Program-made: the position numbers and the translations under genes
NCBI RefSeq assembly: GCF_004216855.1
Contig: NZ_SGXT01000011.1
Span: 310,001-374,000 of the forward strand
DNA length: 64,000 bases
From: Microcella alkaliphila
GTDB taxonomy: Bacteria; Actinomycetota; Actinomycetes; Actinomycetales; Microbacteriaceae
Direction: 5' to 3'
The notes under the pieces: model-generated
What the model was told of the DNA's origin: nothing
Seen by the model: the letters and a program-made list of their open reading frames with translations, nothing else
The model's database searches: none
In this document: positions 44,231-52,659 of the stretch, piece by piece
Layout of the letters: each line of letters begins with the position of its first letter
Position numbering within the stretch: the first letter of the stretch is position 1

Positions 44231-44236
44231 ATTCTA
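44231..44236 (-). promoter_or_regulatory. Candidate -10 box of the mrp operon
   Basis: TAGAAT on the minus strand, about 150 bases before mrpA, within the 186-base gap after zapE (44119-44304). Apart from this box and the leader ORF nothing else is seen in the gap. Confidence 0.4.
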
Positions 44237-44304
44237 CAGGCTCGCGCTCCGCTGACATTCAGGAAATCCGCAGTCCAGTCAGGGAATAACCGGAACACGT
44301 CGCG

Positions 44305-45318
44305 TCACGACATTGAGGTGAGCGCGATCATTCGCGAGACCGCGCGCAGGTACTTCTTCCGATATCCGCCCGCGAGCATCTCGTCGCCGAACACGCGGTC
44401 GAGGGGCACACCGGTCGCAATAATGCGAACCTGCGCGTCGTACAGGCGGTCAACGAGCGCGACGAGGCGCAGCGCATCCGTCTGGTTATCCAACGTGCGG
44501 ACGCCGGTCACGGCCACGGCCGAAAGCCCCTCGATGAGCCCGACGTAGCGCGACGGGTGAACGGTGGCAAGGTGCCGCAACACGTCGTCGAACGCATCCA
44601 GCGTGACCGAGCCCGCGACGCCCTCGATGGTGCGCGCAAGGTCAGCGTCGTCGACCGTGACCGCGGTTCCCTCGATGTCGCGCTTGCGGTAGTCGACCCC
44701 GTCAATGCGAACGGTGAGGAATCGGTCGGCCAGGGCGTGAATCTCGCGCAGAAAGTCTTGCGCGGCGAAGCGCCCCTCGCCGAGCGCGTGCGGCGGGGTG
44801 TTCGACGTCGCCGCGATGCGGGACCCGCTCGCCACCAGTTCACCGAGCAGCCGCGACATCACCATGGTGTCGCCCGGGTCGTCGAGCTCGAACTCGTCGA
44901 TGGCGATCAGTTGTGCGCCGCGGAAGTGCTGCACCGCTTCGCGGTAGCCGAGCGCGCCCACGATCGCGGTGTACTCGATGAACGTGCCGAAGTACTTGCG
45001 GCCTCGGGTGCGGTGCCACAGCGACGCGAGCAGGTGGGTCTTGCCGACGCCGAACCCGCCGTCAAGGTAGATGCCGGGCCGGGTGGGCGGCGTCGCGGGC
45101 TTGCGCCGAAAGAGACCGCCTTTGGCGGCGCTCGCGCCGTCAACGAACTCGCGCACCGCATCGACAGCCTCCTGCTGGCTGGGATGCTCGGGGTCGGGGA
45201 CGTAGGATTCCAGGCTCGCCGTCGCGAACTGGGGCGGCGGAACGAGGTGACCGATGAGTTCGTCGGGCCCCATACCGGGACGGCGGTCGCACAGGCTGAG
45301 CGCAGTGGAGAGGGGCAC
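44305..45318 (-). CDS. zapE: Cell division protein ZapE (AFG1-like ATPase)
   Basis: 337 residues from GTG at 45318 (VPLSTALSLCDRRPGMGPDELIGHLVPPPQF), with GAGAA upstream; ATG at 45273 is a shorter alternative. Walker A is GGFGVGKTHLLAS and Walker B LIAIDEFELDD, with SNTPPHALGEGRFAAQDFLREI typical of the AFG1/ZapE family. The proteobacterial member stimulates FtsZ assembly; the actinobacterial role is less clear. It is divergent from the RibD-like gene. Confidence 0.9.
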   Translation of the reverse strand: MPLSTALSLCDRRPGMGPDELIGHLVPPPQFATASLESYVPDPEHPSQQEAVDAVREFVDGASAAKGGLFRRKPATPPTRPGIYLDGGFGVGKTHLLASLWHRTRGRKYFGTFIEYTAIVGALGYREAVQHFRGAQLIAIDEFELDDPGDTMVMSRLLGELVASGSRIAATSNTPPHALGEGRFAAQDFLREIHALADRFLTVRIDGVDYRKRDIEGTAVTVDDADLARTIEGVAGSVTLDAFDDVLRHLATVHPSRYVGLIEGLSAVAVTGVRTLDNQTDALRLVALVDRLYDAQVRIIATGVPLDRVFGDEMLAGGYRKKYLRAVSRMIALTSMS

Positions 45319-45360
45319 CGGATTCTCATTAGGTCGGCGGCGGGGAACGCCCAATTCTAC

Positions 45361-45366
45361 TAGCGT
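45361..45366 (+). promoter_or_regulatory. Leaderless -10 box of the RibD-like gene
   Basis: TAGCGT, six bases (GGCGGC), then ATG at 45373. Confidence 0.5.
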
Positions 45367-45372
45367 GGCGGC

Positions 45373-46089
45373 ATGCTGCTGCGCCGGGTGCTGCCCTCCG
45401 ATGGAGGCGTGGTCGACCTCGCCTCCCCGGACAGCGATGAGCGGCTGCACGACTGGTATCGGCCGCTGGGCCCTGGCCTTCGCCTGATGCTGATCTCGAC
45501 GCTCGACGGCAAGACGGCCGGCGACGACGGCACCTCCGCGTCCATCAGTTCAGACACGGACCGTCGGGTGTTGCGGGCCGTGCGATCCCACGCCGACGCG
45601 ATCATCATCGGCGCCGAGACGGTACGCCGCGAGGCGATCGGGCCCGCACAGGGGTCGGCGATCGTCGTCGTGTCGGGCAGCGGCGCGCTCGACGGCCACC
45701 GGCTCGCCCCCTCCGCCGCCGAGCGTGAACTCCTCGTGGTCACGACGCCGGACGGGGCAGACCGTGCGCGGCACGCGCTCACCGCACTCCCCCACGAGGT
45801 GGTCACGCTAGCCGCCGCGGACGACGGCCGACTCGACGCTGACGCCGTCGTCGATGCCGTGCGAGCCCGCGGATACACCCAGCTCGTCTGCGAGGGCGGG
45901 CCGTCACTCGCGCACCAGTTCCGCGCATCCGGCCTCGTCGACGAGTGGTGCCTGACGGTCGCGCCTGCGATCGGCGGCGGGACGCCTCTCACGGCCACCG
46001 ACAGCGCCGTGGCGCGCCTTGTTCCCCGGCAACTCCTCGTCGATGACGAAGGGTTCAGCTACGGTCGCTGGGCTCCGGAAGCCGGCTGA
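45373..46089 (+). CDS. RibD C-terminal domain reductase (DHFR-like fold)
   Basis: 238 residues. LRLMLISTLDGKTAGDDGTSASISSDTDRRVLRAVRSHADAIIIGAETVRRE and VCEGGPSLAHQFRASGLVDEWCLTVAPAIGGG match the NADPH-dependent reductase domain of RibD and stand-alone pyrimidine reductases. No deaminase domain is present and no riboflavin genes are near, so the substrate is uncertain. The 3' end overlaps the convergent hydrolase gene by 35 bases. Confidence 0.85.
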   Translation: MLLRRVLPSDGGVVDLASPDSDERLHDWYRPLGPGLRLMLISTLDGKTAGDDGTSASISSDTDRRVLRAVRSHADAIIIGAETVRREAIGPAQGSAIVVVSGSGALDGHRLAPSAAERELLVVTTPDGADRARHALTALPHEVVTLAAADDGRLDADAVVDAVRARGYTQLVCEGGPSLAHQFRASGLVDEWCLTVAPAIGGGTPLTATDSAVARLVPRQLLVDDEGFSYGRWAPEAG

Positions 46090-47266
46090 GCCACGTTTCG
46101 ATCGCCCGCCCGAAGCGACGCGGGTCGTAGTTCCACAGTCGGGTGTGGCCGGCGACGGTGAACCGTTCGAGGTGCACGTCGCCCGGCGCCGCGGCGACGA
46201 GACGCAGGATCGGCTCGATGGGCACATCGGGGTCATCGTCACTGTGCAGCACGAGCAGCGGCACTCCGAGCTCGGCGGCACGGGCGGTCGCGTCGAGGCG
46301 GTCGAGGTCGATCGGCGCCGCCCGTCCGGTGAGTCGCACCCCCCACTGCTCCGTCAGCACGCGGGTTGCGAGCGTCTGAATGGCCCGCGGCAACCCGCGG
46401 CGCTGCGCTTGCCGCGCGAGCACCGCCCGCCAGTCGACAGCCGCCGACTCGAGGATCACTCCGTCGACGTATCGGGCCTCGGATGCGCGCAGCACGGTTT
46501 GCAGGACGGTCGCGCCCCCCATCGACCAGCCCATCAGCACGATCTGCTGAGCTCCCCGGTCGCGGGCGAAGCGAATCGCGGTGGCGACGTCGCGCCACTC
46601 GTCGTCGCCGAGCCCGTAGCGTCCGTCGGGAGATGACGGCGCGTCGCCGTCGTTGCGATAGCTGATCAACAGGCTGGTCCAGCCGCTGGTGCGGGCAGTG
46701 GGTACGACGCGCAGCCCCTCGGCGCGGGTGACGCCACGACCGTGCACCTGAATGATCCACCGCGTACTCGGCCGAGCCGGCGGAATGAGCCAGGCCGGCG
46801 CTGGCCCCAGTTCCGTTGCGACCGCCACCTCGTCGAACGGCACCCGGAGGTCTGCGGGGGTGAGGTAGTACCAGGCTCCCCAGCGTGCGTGGGTCGCCGC
46901 CTCCAGCTCGCCGCGCTCGACCGATAGCAACTCGCGAATCACGACTCCGGGGCCGCGACCAACGATCGTGCCAACTCGGGCGTGCCCGCGCCCGCGGTCG
47001 AACCACAGACTGTACCGGCCGGGAAGTTCGGTCTCGGGCGTCGCCGAGACGGTCACGGTTCGGGATGCACGATCCACCCCGTGCAGGACGACCTCCTCTG
47101 GTCGCTCCCCCGGCGGCGTCACCACCGCCCGCGCTGCGCTCCCGGCAATCGCGAGGGCGGCAGCGCCCGTCGTGACGGCGATTGCGCCGAGCGCCGCCGT
47201 GGCGCCCCCCAGCGCTCTCAGCACCGTGCGGGCGGTGTCTGGGCGGGGCCCTGCGGCGAGTCTCAC
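46055..47266 (-). CDS. Alpha/beta hydrolase with N-terminal membrane anchor
   Basis: 403 residues from GTG at 47266. An N-terminal hydrophobic span (about 17-50) acts as anchor or signal. The hydrolase core has an oxyanion region IIQVHGRGVTRAE, nucleophile Ser in GWSMGG, Asp in LHSDDDPDVP and His in AGHTRLWN, a complete triad. It is probably an extracytoplasmic or membrane esterase; the substrate is unknown. It is divergent from DUF3000 with starts only 35 bases apart. Confidence 0.88.
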   Translation of the reverse strand: MRLAAGPRPDTARTVLRALGGATAALGAIAVTTGAAALAIAGSAARAVVTPPGERPEEVVLHGVDRASRTVTVSATPETELPGRYSLWFDRGRGHARVGTIVGRGPGVVIRELLSVERGELEAATHARWGAWYYLTPADLRVPFDEVAVATELGPAPAWLIPPARPSTRWIIQVHGRGVTRAEGLRVVPTARTSGWTSLLISYRNDGDAPSSPDGRYGLGDDEWRDVATAIRFARDRGAQQIVLMGWSMGGATVLQTVLRASEARYVDGVILESAAVDWRAVLARQAQRRGLPRAIQTLATRVLTEQWGVRLTGRAAPIDLDRLDATARAAELGVPLLVLHSDDDPDVPIEPILRLVAAAPGDVHLERFTVAGHTRLWNYDPRRFGRAIETWLSRLPEPSDRS

Positions 47267-47272
47267 GCGCCG

Positions 47273-47278
47273 ACCGTA
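47273..47278 (-). promoter_or_regulatory. Leaderless -10 box of the hydrolase gene
   Basis: TACGGT, six bases (CGGCGC), then GTG at 47266. Confidence 0.45.
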
Positions 47279-47289
47279 TCAACTCGGCC

Positions 47290-47295
47290 TAGCCT
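47290..47295 (+). promoter_or_regulatory. Leaderless -10 box of the DUF3000-rnd operon
   Basis: TAGCCT, six bases (CAAGGC), then GTG at 47302. It lies 11 bases from the opposing -10 box of the hydrolase gene. Confidence 0.5.
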
Positions 47296-47301
47296 CAAGG
47301 C

Positions 47302-47889
47302 GTGCCAACGACCGCCTCCCCTGCCGACCGGTTTGACGCCATCGTCGCGTCGATCGCCCGCGCGACGCCGCGCGACGAGCTGGTCATCAGCGAGATCTCG
47401 GCGCCCACAGGCCTCGCGCCCTACACCCACGCACTCGCAGCCGATGTCAATCCGGCGCACCACGCCGACGATTCCGACCTGGGCACGGGTCGGCTCATCG
47501 TGTTGTTCGATCCGGATGAGCCGGAGGCCTGGGAGGGCGCAATTCGCATCATCTGTTTTGCGCAGGCCCCCCTCGAACACGACATAGGGGTTGACCCCTT
47601 TGTTGCCGATGTGGCGTGGTCATGGCTCATGGACGGACTCGCCGTGCGCGATGCCCAGTTCACGGCCGAGAGCGGAACCGCGACGAAGGTGCTCTCGACC
47701 GGCTTCGGCAGCCTTGCCCCGCAGGGGTCCGGAGCTCAGCTGGAGCTTCGCGCCTCGTGGAGCCCGATCGGCGACGACCTCTCCGCACACGTCGAGGGGT
47801 GGACCGAGCTGCTCTGCATGCTCGCCGGTTACCCCCCCGTCCAAGAGGGCGTTACTCCCATCACCGCGATTCGGAGAAGCCGTGGCTGA
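47302..47889 (+). CDS. DUF3000 family protein
   Basis: 195 residues from GTG at 47302. A soluble alpha/beta protein with EISAPTGLAPYTHALAADV, GRLIVLFDPDEPEAWEGAIRIICFAQAPLE and VAWSWLMDGL, the pattern of actinobacterial DUF3000. The biochemical function is unknown. It overlaps rnd by eight bases, a conserved pairing that suggests an RNA-related or co-regulated role. Confidence 0.9.
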   Translation: MPTTASPADRFDAIVASIARATPRDELVISEISAPTGLAPYTHALAADVNPAHHADDSDLGTGRLIVLFDPDEPEAWEGAIRIICFAQAPLEHDIGVDPFVADVAWSWLMDGLAVRDAQFTAESGTATKVLSTGFGSLAPQGSGAQLELRASWSPIGDDLSAHVEGWTELLCMLAGYPPVQEGVTPITAIRRSRG

Positions 47890-49132
47890 CGACTCCGACG
47901 AGGCCCCCGAACAGCTGCGGATCGCACGGCCCGCCGAGCCCCCGCACGTCATCGAGACGCGGGACGACTACCTGCGCGCCGTCGAATCGCTTGCAGAGGG
48001 TGACGGCCCGGTCGCGGTCGACGCTGAACGTGCGAGCGGTTTCCGCTACTCGCAACGCGCCTACCTCATTCAGGTCTACCGTCGCGGGTCGCGCACAGCG
48101 CTGTTCGATCCGCCCGCTATCGAGCGATTCGGCGAGTTGCAGGAGGCGATTGGCGACGCCGAATGGGTACTGCATGCGGCCAGCCAAGACCTGCCGTGCC
48201 TCCGCGAGGTGGGCCTCGAACCGGCCACGCTGTTTGACACGGAGCTGGGCGCCCGCCTCGCGGGACTCCCCCGCGTCGGCCTTGCGGCGGTCGTCGAAGA
48301 GACGCTCGGCTTGCACCTGAAGAAAGAGCACTCGGCCGCTGACTGGTCGACACGTCCCCTTCCCGAGTCGTGGCTCACCTACGCCGCGCTCGACGTTGAG
48401 CTTCTCGTCGACGTGCGCGATCGCATCCACGACCGTCTTGAGAGCGCAGGAAAGCTGAGCGCCGCCGAACAGGAGTTTGCGGCCGTTCTCGCGAAACCCA
48501 CGCCGGAACCGCGGGCTGAACTCTGGCGTCGTCTCTCGGGGTTGCACTCGGTGCGCGGCCAGCGAGCCCTCGCTGTCGCTCGCGAGCTCTGGCTCGCGCG
48601 CGACGCGGCGGCGCAGGCGAGCGACATCGCACCGGGGCGACTGATACCCGACGCGTCGATCGTCGCGGCGGCGCGCGCTATGCCCGAATCGAAACGCGAA
48701 CTGGCGAGCCTGTCGAGTTTCCACGGTCGCGCATCCCGTTCGCAGCTCGACCGCTGGTGGACCGCGATCGAGGCGGGGCGCACGACCGACGACCTCCCTG
48801 TATTGCGGGTGCGCGAGGAGGCGACGCTTCCTCCTCCGCGTTCCTGGTCAGACAGAAACCCCGAGGCCGACCGACGCCTGCGTGCGGCGCGTGAGGCACT
48901 GACAGCGATCGGCGACGACCTCGAGATCCCGCTCGAGAACCTCCTGACGCCCGATACGCTGCGGCGCGTCGCATGGAACCCGCCGTCCCCCATCTCGACC
49001 GAGAGCGTCGCGTCAGCCCTCGAATCCCTCGGTGCCCGCCCCTGGCAGATTGACGCAACGGCACTAACAATCGCCTCCGCTTTTGTGGATGCTGACCAAG
49101 CGGTAGACGAGGACGTCGCGCCCCCTTCGTAG
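47882..49132 (+). CDS. rnd: Ribonuclease D-like 3'-5' exonuclease with HRDC domain
   Basis: 416 residues from GTG at 47882, with GGAGAAG upstream. The DEDD exonuclease motifs are VAVDAERASGFRY, the segment WVLHAASQDLPCL and TYAALDVELL. The HRDC domain begins near RRLSGLHSVRGQRALAVARELW. It trims stable RNA 3' ends. It is translationally coupled to DUF3000. Confidence 0.93.
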   Translation: MADDSDEAPEQLRIARPAEPPHVIETRDDYLRAVESLAEGDGPVAVDAERASGFRYSQRAYLIQVYRRGSRTALFDPPAIERFGELQEAIGDAEWVLHAASQDLPCLREVGLEPATLFDTELGARLAGLPRVGLAAVVEETLGLHLKKEHSAADWSTRPLPESWLTYAALDVELLVDVRDRIHDRLESAGKLSAAEQEFAAVLAKPTPEPRAELWRRLSGLHSVRGQRALAVARELWLARDAAAQASDIAPGRLIPDASIVAAARAMPESKRELASLSSFHGRASRSQLDRWWTAIEAGRTTDDLPVLRVREEATLPPPRSWSDRNPEADRRLRAAREALTAIGDDLEIPLENLLTPDTLRRVAWNPPSPISTESVASALESLGARPWQIDATALTIASAFVDADQAVDEDVAPPS

Positions 49133-49169
49133 GTTCACCCAACCGGCTATCGCCGCGACTCCCACCTTC

Positions 49170-49175
49170 CTAGGC
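49170..49175 (+). promoter_or_regulatory. Candidate -10 box of the fadA-fadB operon
   Basis: TAGGCT, about 33 bases before the GTG at 49209, which has GGGAGG upstream. Confidence 0.4.
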
Positions 49176-49208
49176 TGGGCAAACACCGAAACCGAACTGG
49201 GAGGCACT

Positions 49209-50408
49209 GTGGCCGAACGAGCCGATGTCGTCTTCGTCGATGGGGTTCGCACCCCGTTTGGACGAGCCGGCGAAAAAGGCATGTACTGGAACACTCGAGC
49301 GGACGACCTGATCGTCAAAGCCATGATTGGCATGCTCGAGCGCAATCCAGAGCTGCCGAAAGACCGGGTAGACGAGGTCGCCATCGCCGCGACGACGCAG
49401 GAAGGCGACCAGGGCCTGACCCTCGGCCGCACGGCGGCGATTCTCGCGGGGCTTCCCTTGAGCGTTCCGGGCTACGCCATCGACCGGATGTGCGCGGGCG
49501 CAATGACCGCTGTCACCACGGCCGCCGGGTCCATCGCGTTCGGCGCCTACGACGTGGCGATCGCCGGCGGAGTCGAGCACATGGGCCGCCACCCGATGGG
49601 CGGCAACGCCGACCCGAACCCGCGCTTCCTCGCCGAAAAGCTCGTCAGCGGCGACGCCCTCAACATGGGGCTCACCGCGGAGCGCCTGCACGATCGTTTC
49701 CCGCACCTGACGAAGGAGCGCAGCGACCGTTTCGGTATGCGCAGTCAGCAGAAGGTCGCCGCCGCCTATGAGGCTGGTCACATCCAGCCCGACCTGGTGC
49801 CGGTCGCGATTCGCAGCGAGCAGGGCTGGGGGTTGGCGACCGACGACGAGGGCCTGCGTCCCGAGACGACGATGGAGGGCCTCGCGACCCTGCGCACGCC
49901 GTTCCGCCCGCACGGCCGCGTCACGGCGGGCAACGCCTCCCCGCTGACCGACGGGGCGACCGTGAGCCTGCTGGCCAGTGCCGACGCCGCCCGCGAACTC
50001 GGCCTGACCTCGAAGATGCGCCTGGTGAGCTTCGCCTTTGCCGGCGTGCAGCCCGAGGTCATGGGCATCGGGCCGATCCCGTCGACCGAGAAGGCCCTGA
50101 AGAAGGCGGGTCTCACGATCGACGACATCGGCCTGTTTGAGCTCAATGAGGCCTTCGCCGTTCAGGTGCTGAGCCTGCTCGACCACTTCGGGATCGACGA
50201 CGACGATGCGCGGGTGAACCCGTGGGGCGGCGCCATCGCGGTCGGACACCCGCTCGCGAGCTCGGGCGTGCGCCTCATGATTCAGCTCGCCCGCCAGTTC
50301 GAACAGCACCCCGAGGTGCGATACGGCATGACCGCGATGTGCGTCGGTCTCGGCCAGGGCGGCACCGTGATCTGGGAAAACCCTCACTACGACGGAAAGA
50401 AGAAGTAA
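49209..50408 (+). CDS. fadA: Acetyl-CoA acyltransferase (3-ketoacyl-CoA thiolase)
   Basis: 399 residues. Nucleophilic Cys95 (DRMCAGAM), His347 (NPWGGAIAVGHPLASSG) and Cys378 (TAMCVGLGQGG) form a complete thiolase active site, and ELNEAFAVQ is intact. It performs the last step of beta-oxidation, cleaving 3-ketoacyl-CoA. It is followed after two bases by fadB, so both subunits of the oxidation complex are co-expressed. Confidence 0.96.
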   Translation: MAERADVVFVDGVRTPFGRAGEKGMYWNTRADDLIVKAMIGMLERNPELPKDRVDEVAIAATTQEGDQGLTLGRTAAILAGLPLSVPGYAIDRMCAGAMTAVTTAAGSIAFGAYDVAIAGGVEHMGRHPMGGNADPNPRFLAEKLVSGDALNMGLTAERLHDRFPHLTKERSDRFGMRSQQKVAAAYEAGHIQPDLVPVAIRSEQGWGLATDDEGLRPETTMEGLATLRTPFRPHGRVTAGNASPLTDGATVSLLASADAARELGLTSKMRLVSFAFAGVQPEVMGIGPIPSTEKALKKAGLTIDDIGLFELNEAFAVQVLSLLDHFGIDDDDARVNPWGGAIAVGHPLASSGVRLMIQLARQFEQHPEVRYGMTAMCVGLGQGGTVIWENPHYDGKKK

Positions 50409-50410
50409 TC

Positions 50411-52573
50411 GTGGCGAAGAGTGCCGTCAGCCAATACACCCGCGAGCAGTTCGACTCTCTCCTCGCCCTCAGCGACGACGAGGTCGTCACGCACTCCTAC
50501 GTGCGCGACGTGGCTCTGCCGAGCGGCGGAACCCTCGCCCTCATCACGCTCGACAACGGACGCGACCACACGCGGCCGAGCACGCTCGGCCCGCAGGGGC
50601 TGCTCGAGCTCGCCGGGGTCCTCGACGAGCTGAGCCAGCGTGCATCCGCCGGAGAGATACAGGCAGTTGCCGTGACCGGCAAGCCCTTCATTCTCGCCGC
50701 CGGCGCCGACCTGTCGAAGGTCGGCGACCTGCCCGACCGCGACGCGGGGCTCAAGATGGCGCAGCTCGGGCACTACGCGCTCGGCAAGCTCGGCGAGCTC
50801 GGCGTGCCCTCGTTCTGCTTCATCAACGGTCTCGCCCTGGGCGGCGGCGTCGAGGTGGCGCTGAACTGCGATTACCGCACGCTCGACTCGAGCGCCGCAG
50901 CGCTCGCGCTCCCCGAGGTGTTCCTCGGCATCATCCCGGGCTGGGGTGGCGCGTGGCTGCTGCCGAACCTCATCGGTATTGAGAACGCCCTCAAGGTGGT
51001 CGTCGAGAACCCGCTGAAGAACAACCGCACCCTGAAGCCCGCGCAGGCTCTCGAACTCGGCATCGCCGACGTGATGTTCTCCCCGGCGAACTTCCTCGAG
51101 GACTCGATTCGCTGGGCCGACGGCGTCATCACCGGGTCGATCAGCGTGAAGCGCCCCAACGCGCCCGGCAAGCTCGAGCGCGCCGTGAAGTGGGATGCGG
51201 CGATCGGCATCGCGCGCAAGATGCTCGAGAAGCGCATCGGCACGGTCGCGAAGTCGCCGTACGCCGCTCTCGACCTGCTGAAGGCGGCGAAGTCGAGCGA
51301 CAAGGCCACCGGGTTTGCCGCGGAAGACGAGGCGCTTGCCGACCTCGTGTCCGGCGACCAGTTCGCCGCGTCGATCTACGCCTTCAACCTCGTGCAGAAG
51401 CGCGCGAAGAAGCCGGCCGGCGCCCCGGATAAGGAGCACGCCAAGCCGGTCACGAAGGTCGGCGTACTCGGGGCGGGCCTCATGGCGAGTCAGTTCGCGC
51501 TGTTGTTCGTGCGGCGCCTCAAGGTGCCCGTGATCATCACCGACCTCGACCAGGCGCGCGTCGACAAAGGTCTCGACTACATCCGCGGCGAGATCACCGA
51601 GCTCGAGAACAAGGGTCGCCTCGACGCTGACGAGGCCAACCAGCTGCGCGCACTCGTGACGGGCACGGTCGACAAGGGCGACTTCGCCGACTGCGACTGG
51701 GTCATTGAGGCCGTCATCGAAGAGCTCACAATCAAGCAAGACCTGTTCGCCGAGATGGAGGGGATCATCTCCCCCGAGGCGGTTCTCGCCACGAACACGT
51801 CGTCGCTGTCGGTCGAGCAGATCGGCGCGAAGCTCTCGCATCCCGAGCGCGTCGTCGGCTTCCACTTCTTCAACCCCGTGGCCGTCATGCCGCTGATCGA
51901 GGTCGTGAAGACGCCGCACACCGACGAGGCGACGCTCGCCACGGCGATGGCGACGGCCGCGAAGCTGCGCAAGAACGCGGTCATCACCGCAGACACGCCG
52001 GGCTTCGTCGTCAACCGCATCCTCGCGAAGCTCCTCGGTGAGGCGATGCACGCCGTCGAGCAGGGAACCCCGTTCGAGGATGTGGTGGCCGCGCAGAAGC
52101 ACTTCGGCCTGCCGATGGACCCGTTCGTGCTGCTCGACCTCGTGGGGCTCAAAGTCGGGGCACACGTGCTCGACACCCACCACGGCGCGTTCCCCGACCG
52201 CTTCTTCGAGTCGAAGGCACTGCACGAGCTCGCCGACGCCGGCGTGCTGCTCGAGAAGGACAGCAAGGGGCAGGCGAAGGGCATCGACAAGAAGGCGATC
52301 GCGATCGTCGAGAAGCACCGTCCGGCGGATGCTCGCCCCTACTCGGTCACGGAGCTCACCGTCCGCCTCGAAGACGGCCTCGCCGACGAGATTCACCGGA
52401 TGCTCGAGGACACGGTGGTCGAAGCCCCGGAAGACATCGACCTGTGCATGATTCTCGGCGCCGGGTGGCCCTTCCAGATGGGCGGCGTGACGCCGTTTCT
52501 CGACCGCGTCGGAGCGTCGGAGCGCGCCTTCGGCGGCACCTTCCACGACCCGCGCATCCAGGGCGTGTCGTAG
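50411..52573 (+). CDS. fadB: Multifunctional enoyl-CoA hydratase / 3-hydroxyacyl-CoA dehydrogenase
   Basis: 720 residues from GTG at 50411. The hydratase domain (about 30-300) has AAGADLSKVGD, catalytic Glu148 (LGGGVEVALN) and Glu169 (LPEVFLGIIPGWGG). The dehydrogenase domain starts at VGVLGAGLMASQ (350-361) with NTSSLSVEQI, the catalytic His in VGFHFFNPVAVMPLIEVV, and a C-terminal repeat. It forms the middle two steps of beta-oxidation with FadA. Confidence 0.95.
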   Translation: MAKSAVSQYTREQFDSLLALSDDEVVTHSYVRDVALPSGGTLALITLDNGRDHTRPSTLGPQGLLELAGVLDELSQRASAGEIQAVAVTGKPFILAAGADLSKVGDLPDRDAGLKMAQLGHYALGKLGELGVPSFCFINGLALGGGVEVALNCDYRTLDSSAAALALPEVFLGIIPGWGGAWLLPNLIGIENALKVVVENPLKNNRTLKPAQALELGIADVMFSPANFLEDSIRWADGVITGSISVKRPNAPGKLERAVKWDAAIGIARKMLEKRIGTVAKSPYAALDLLKAAKSSDKATGFAAEDEALADLVSGDQFAASIYAFNLVQKRAKKPAGAPDKEHAKPVTKVGVLGAGLMASQFALLFVRRLKVPVIITDLDQARVDKGLDYIRGEITELENKGRLDADEANQLRALVTGTVDKGDFADCDWVIEAVIEELTIKQDLFAEMEGIISPEAVLATNTSSLSVEQIGAKLSHPERVVGFHFFNPVAVMPLIEVVKTPHTDEATLATAMATAAKLRKNAVITADTPGFVVNRILAKLLGEAMHAVEQGTPFEDVVAAQKHFGLPMDPFVLLDLVGLKVGAHVLDTHHGAFPDRFFESKALHELADAGVLLEKDSKGQAKGIDKKAIAIVEKHRPADARPYSVTELTVRLEDGLADEIHRMLEDTVVEAPEDIDLCMILGAGWPFQMGGVTPFLDRVGASERAFGGTFHDPRIQGVS

Positions 52574-52597
52574 CGGCACCCCACCGCTGACAGACCG

Positions 52598-52636
52598 CGG
52601 CCCCCGGTCCCTCTCGCTGCGAGGGGCCGGGGGCCG
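52598..52636. terminator. Bidirectional terminator between fadB and dxs
   Basis: 16-pair stem (5' arm 52598-52613, 3' arm 52621-52636, CGGCCCCCGG paired with CCGGGGGCCG plus one G-T pair) with a seven-base loop TCGCTGC. It sits between convergent stop codons. Confidence 0.85.
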
Positions 52637-52659
52637 TTCGTCGTGATCGAGCGCCTGAG

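Noticed and set aside
50387-52579. A 730-codon minus-strand frame opposite fadB
   Set aside because: It mirrors the whole fadB gene and has no recognisable domain; fadB has all catalytic residues.
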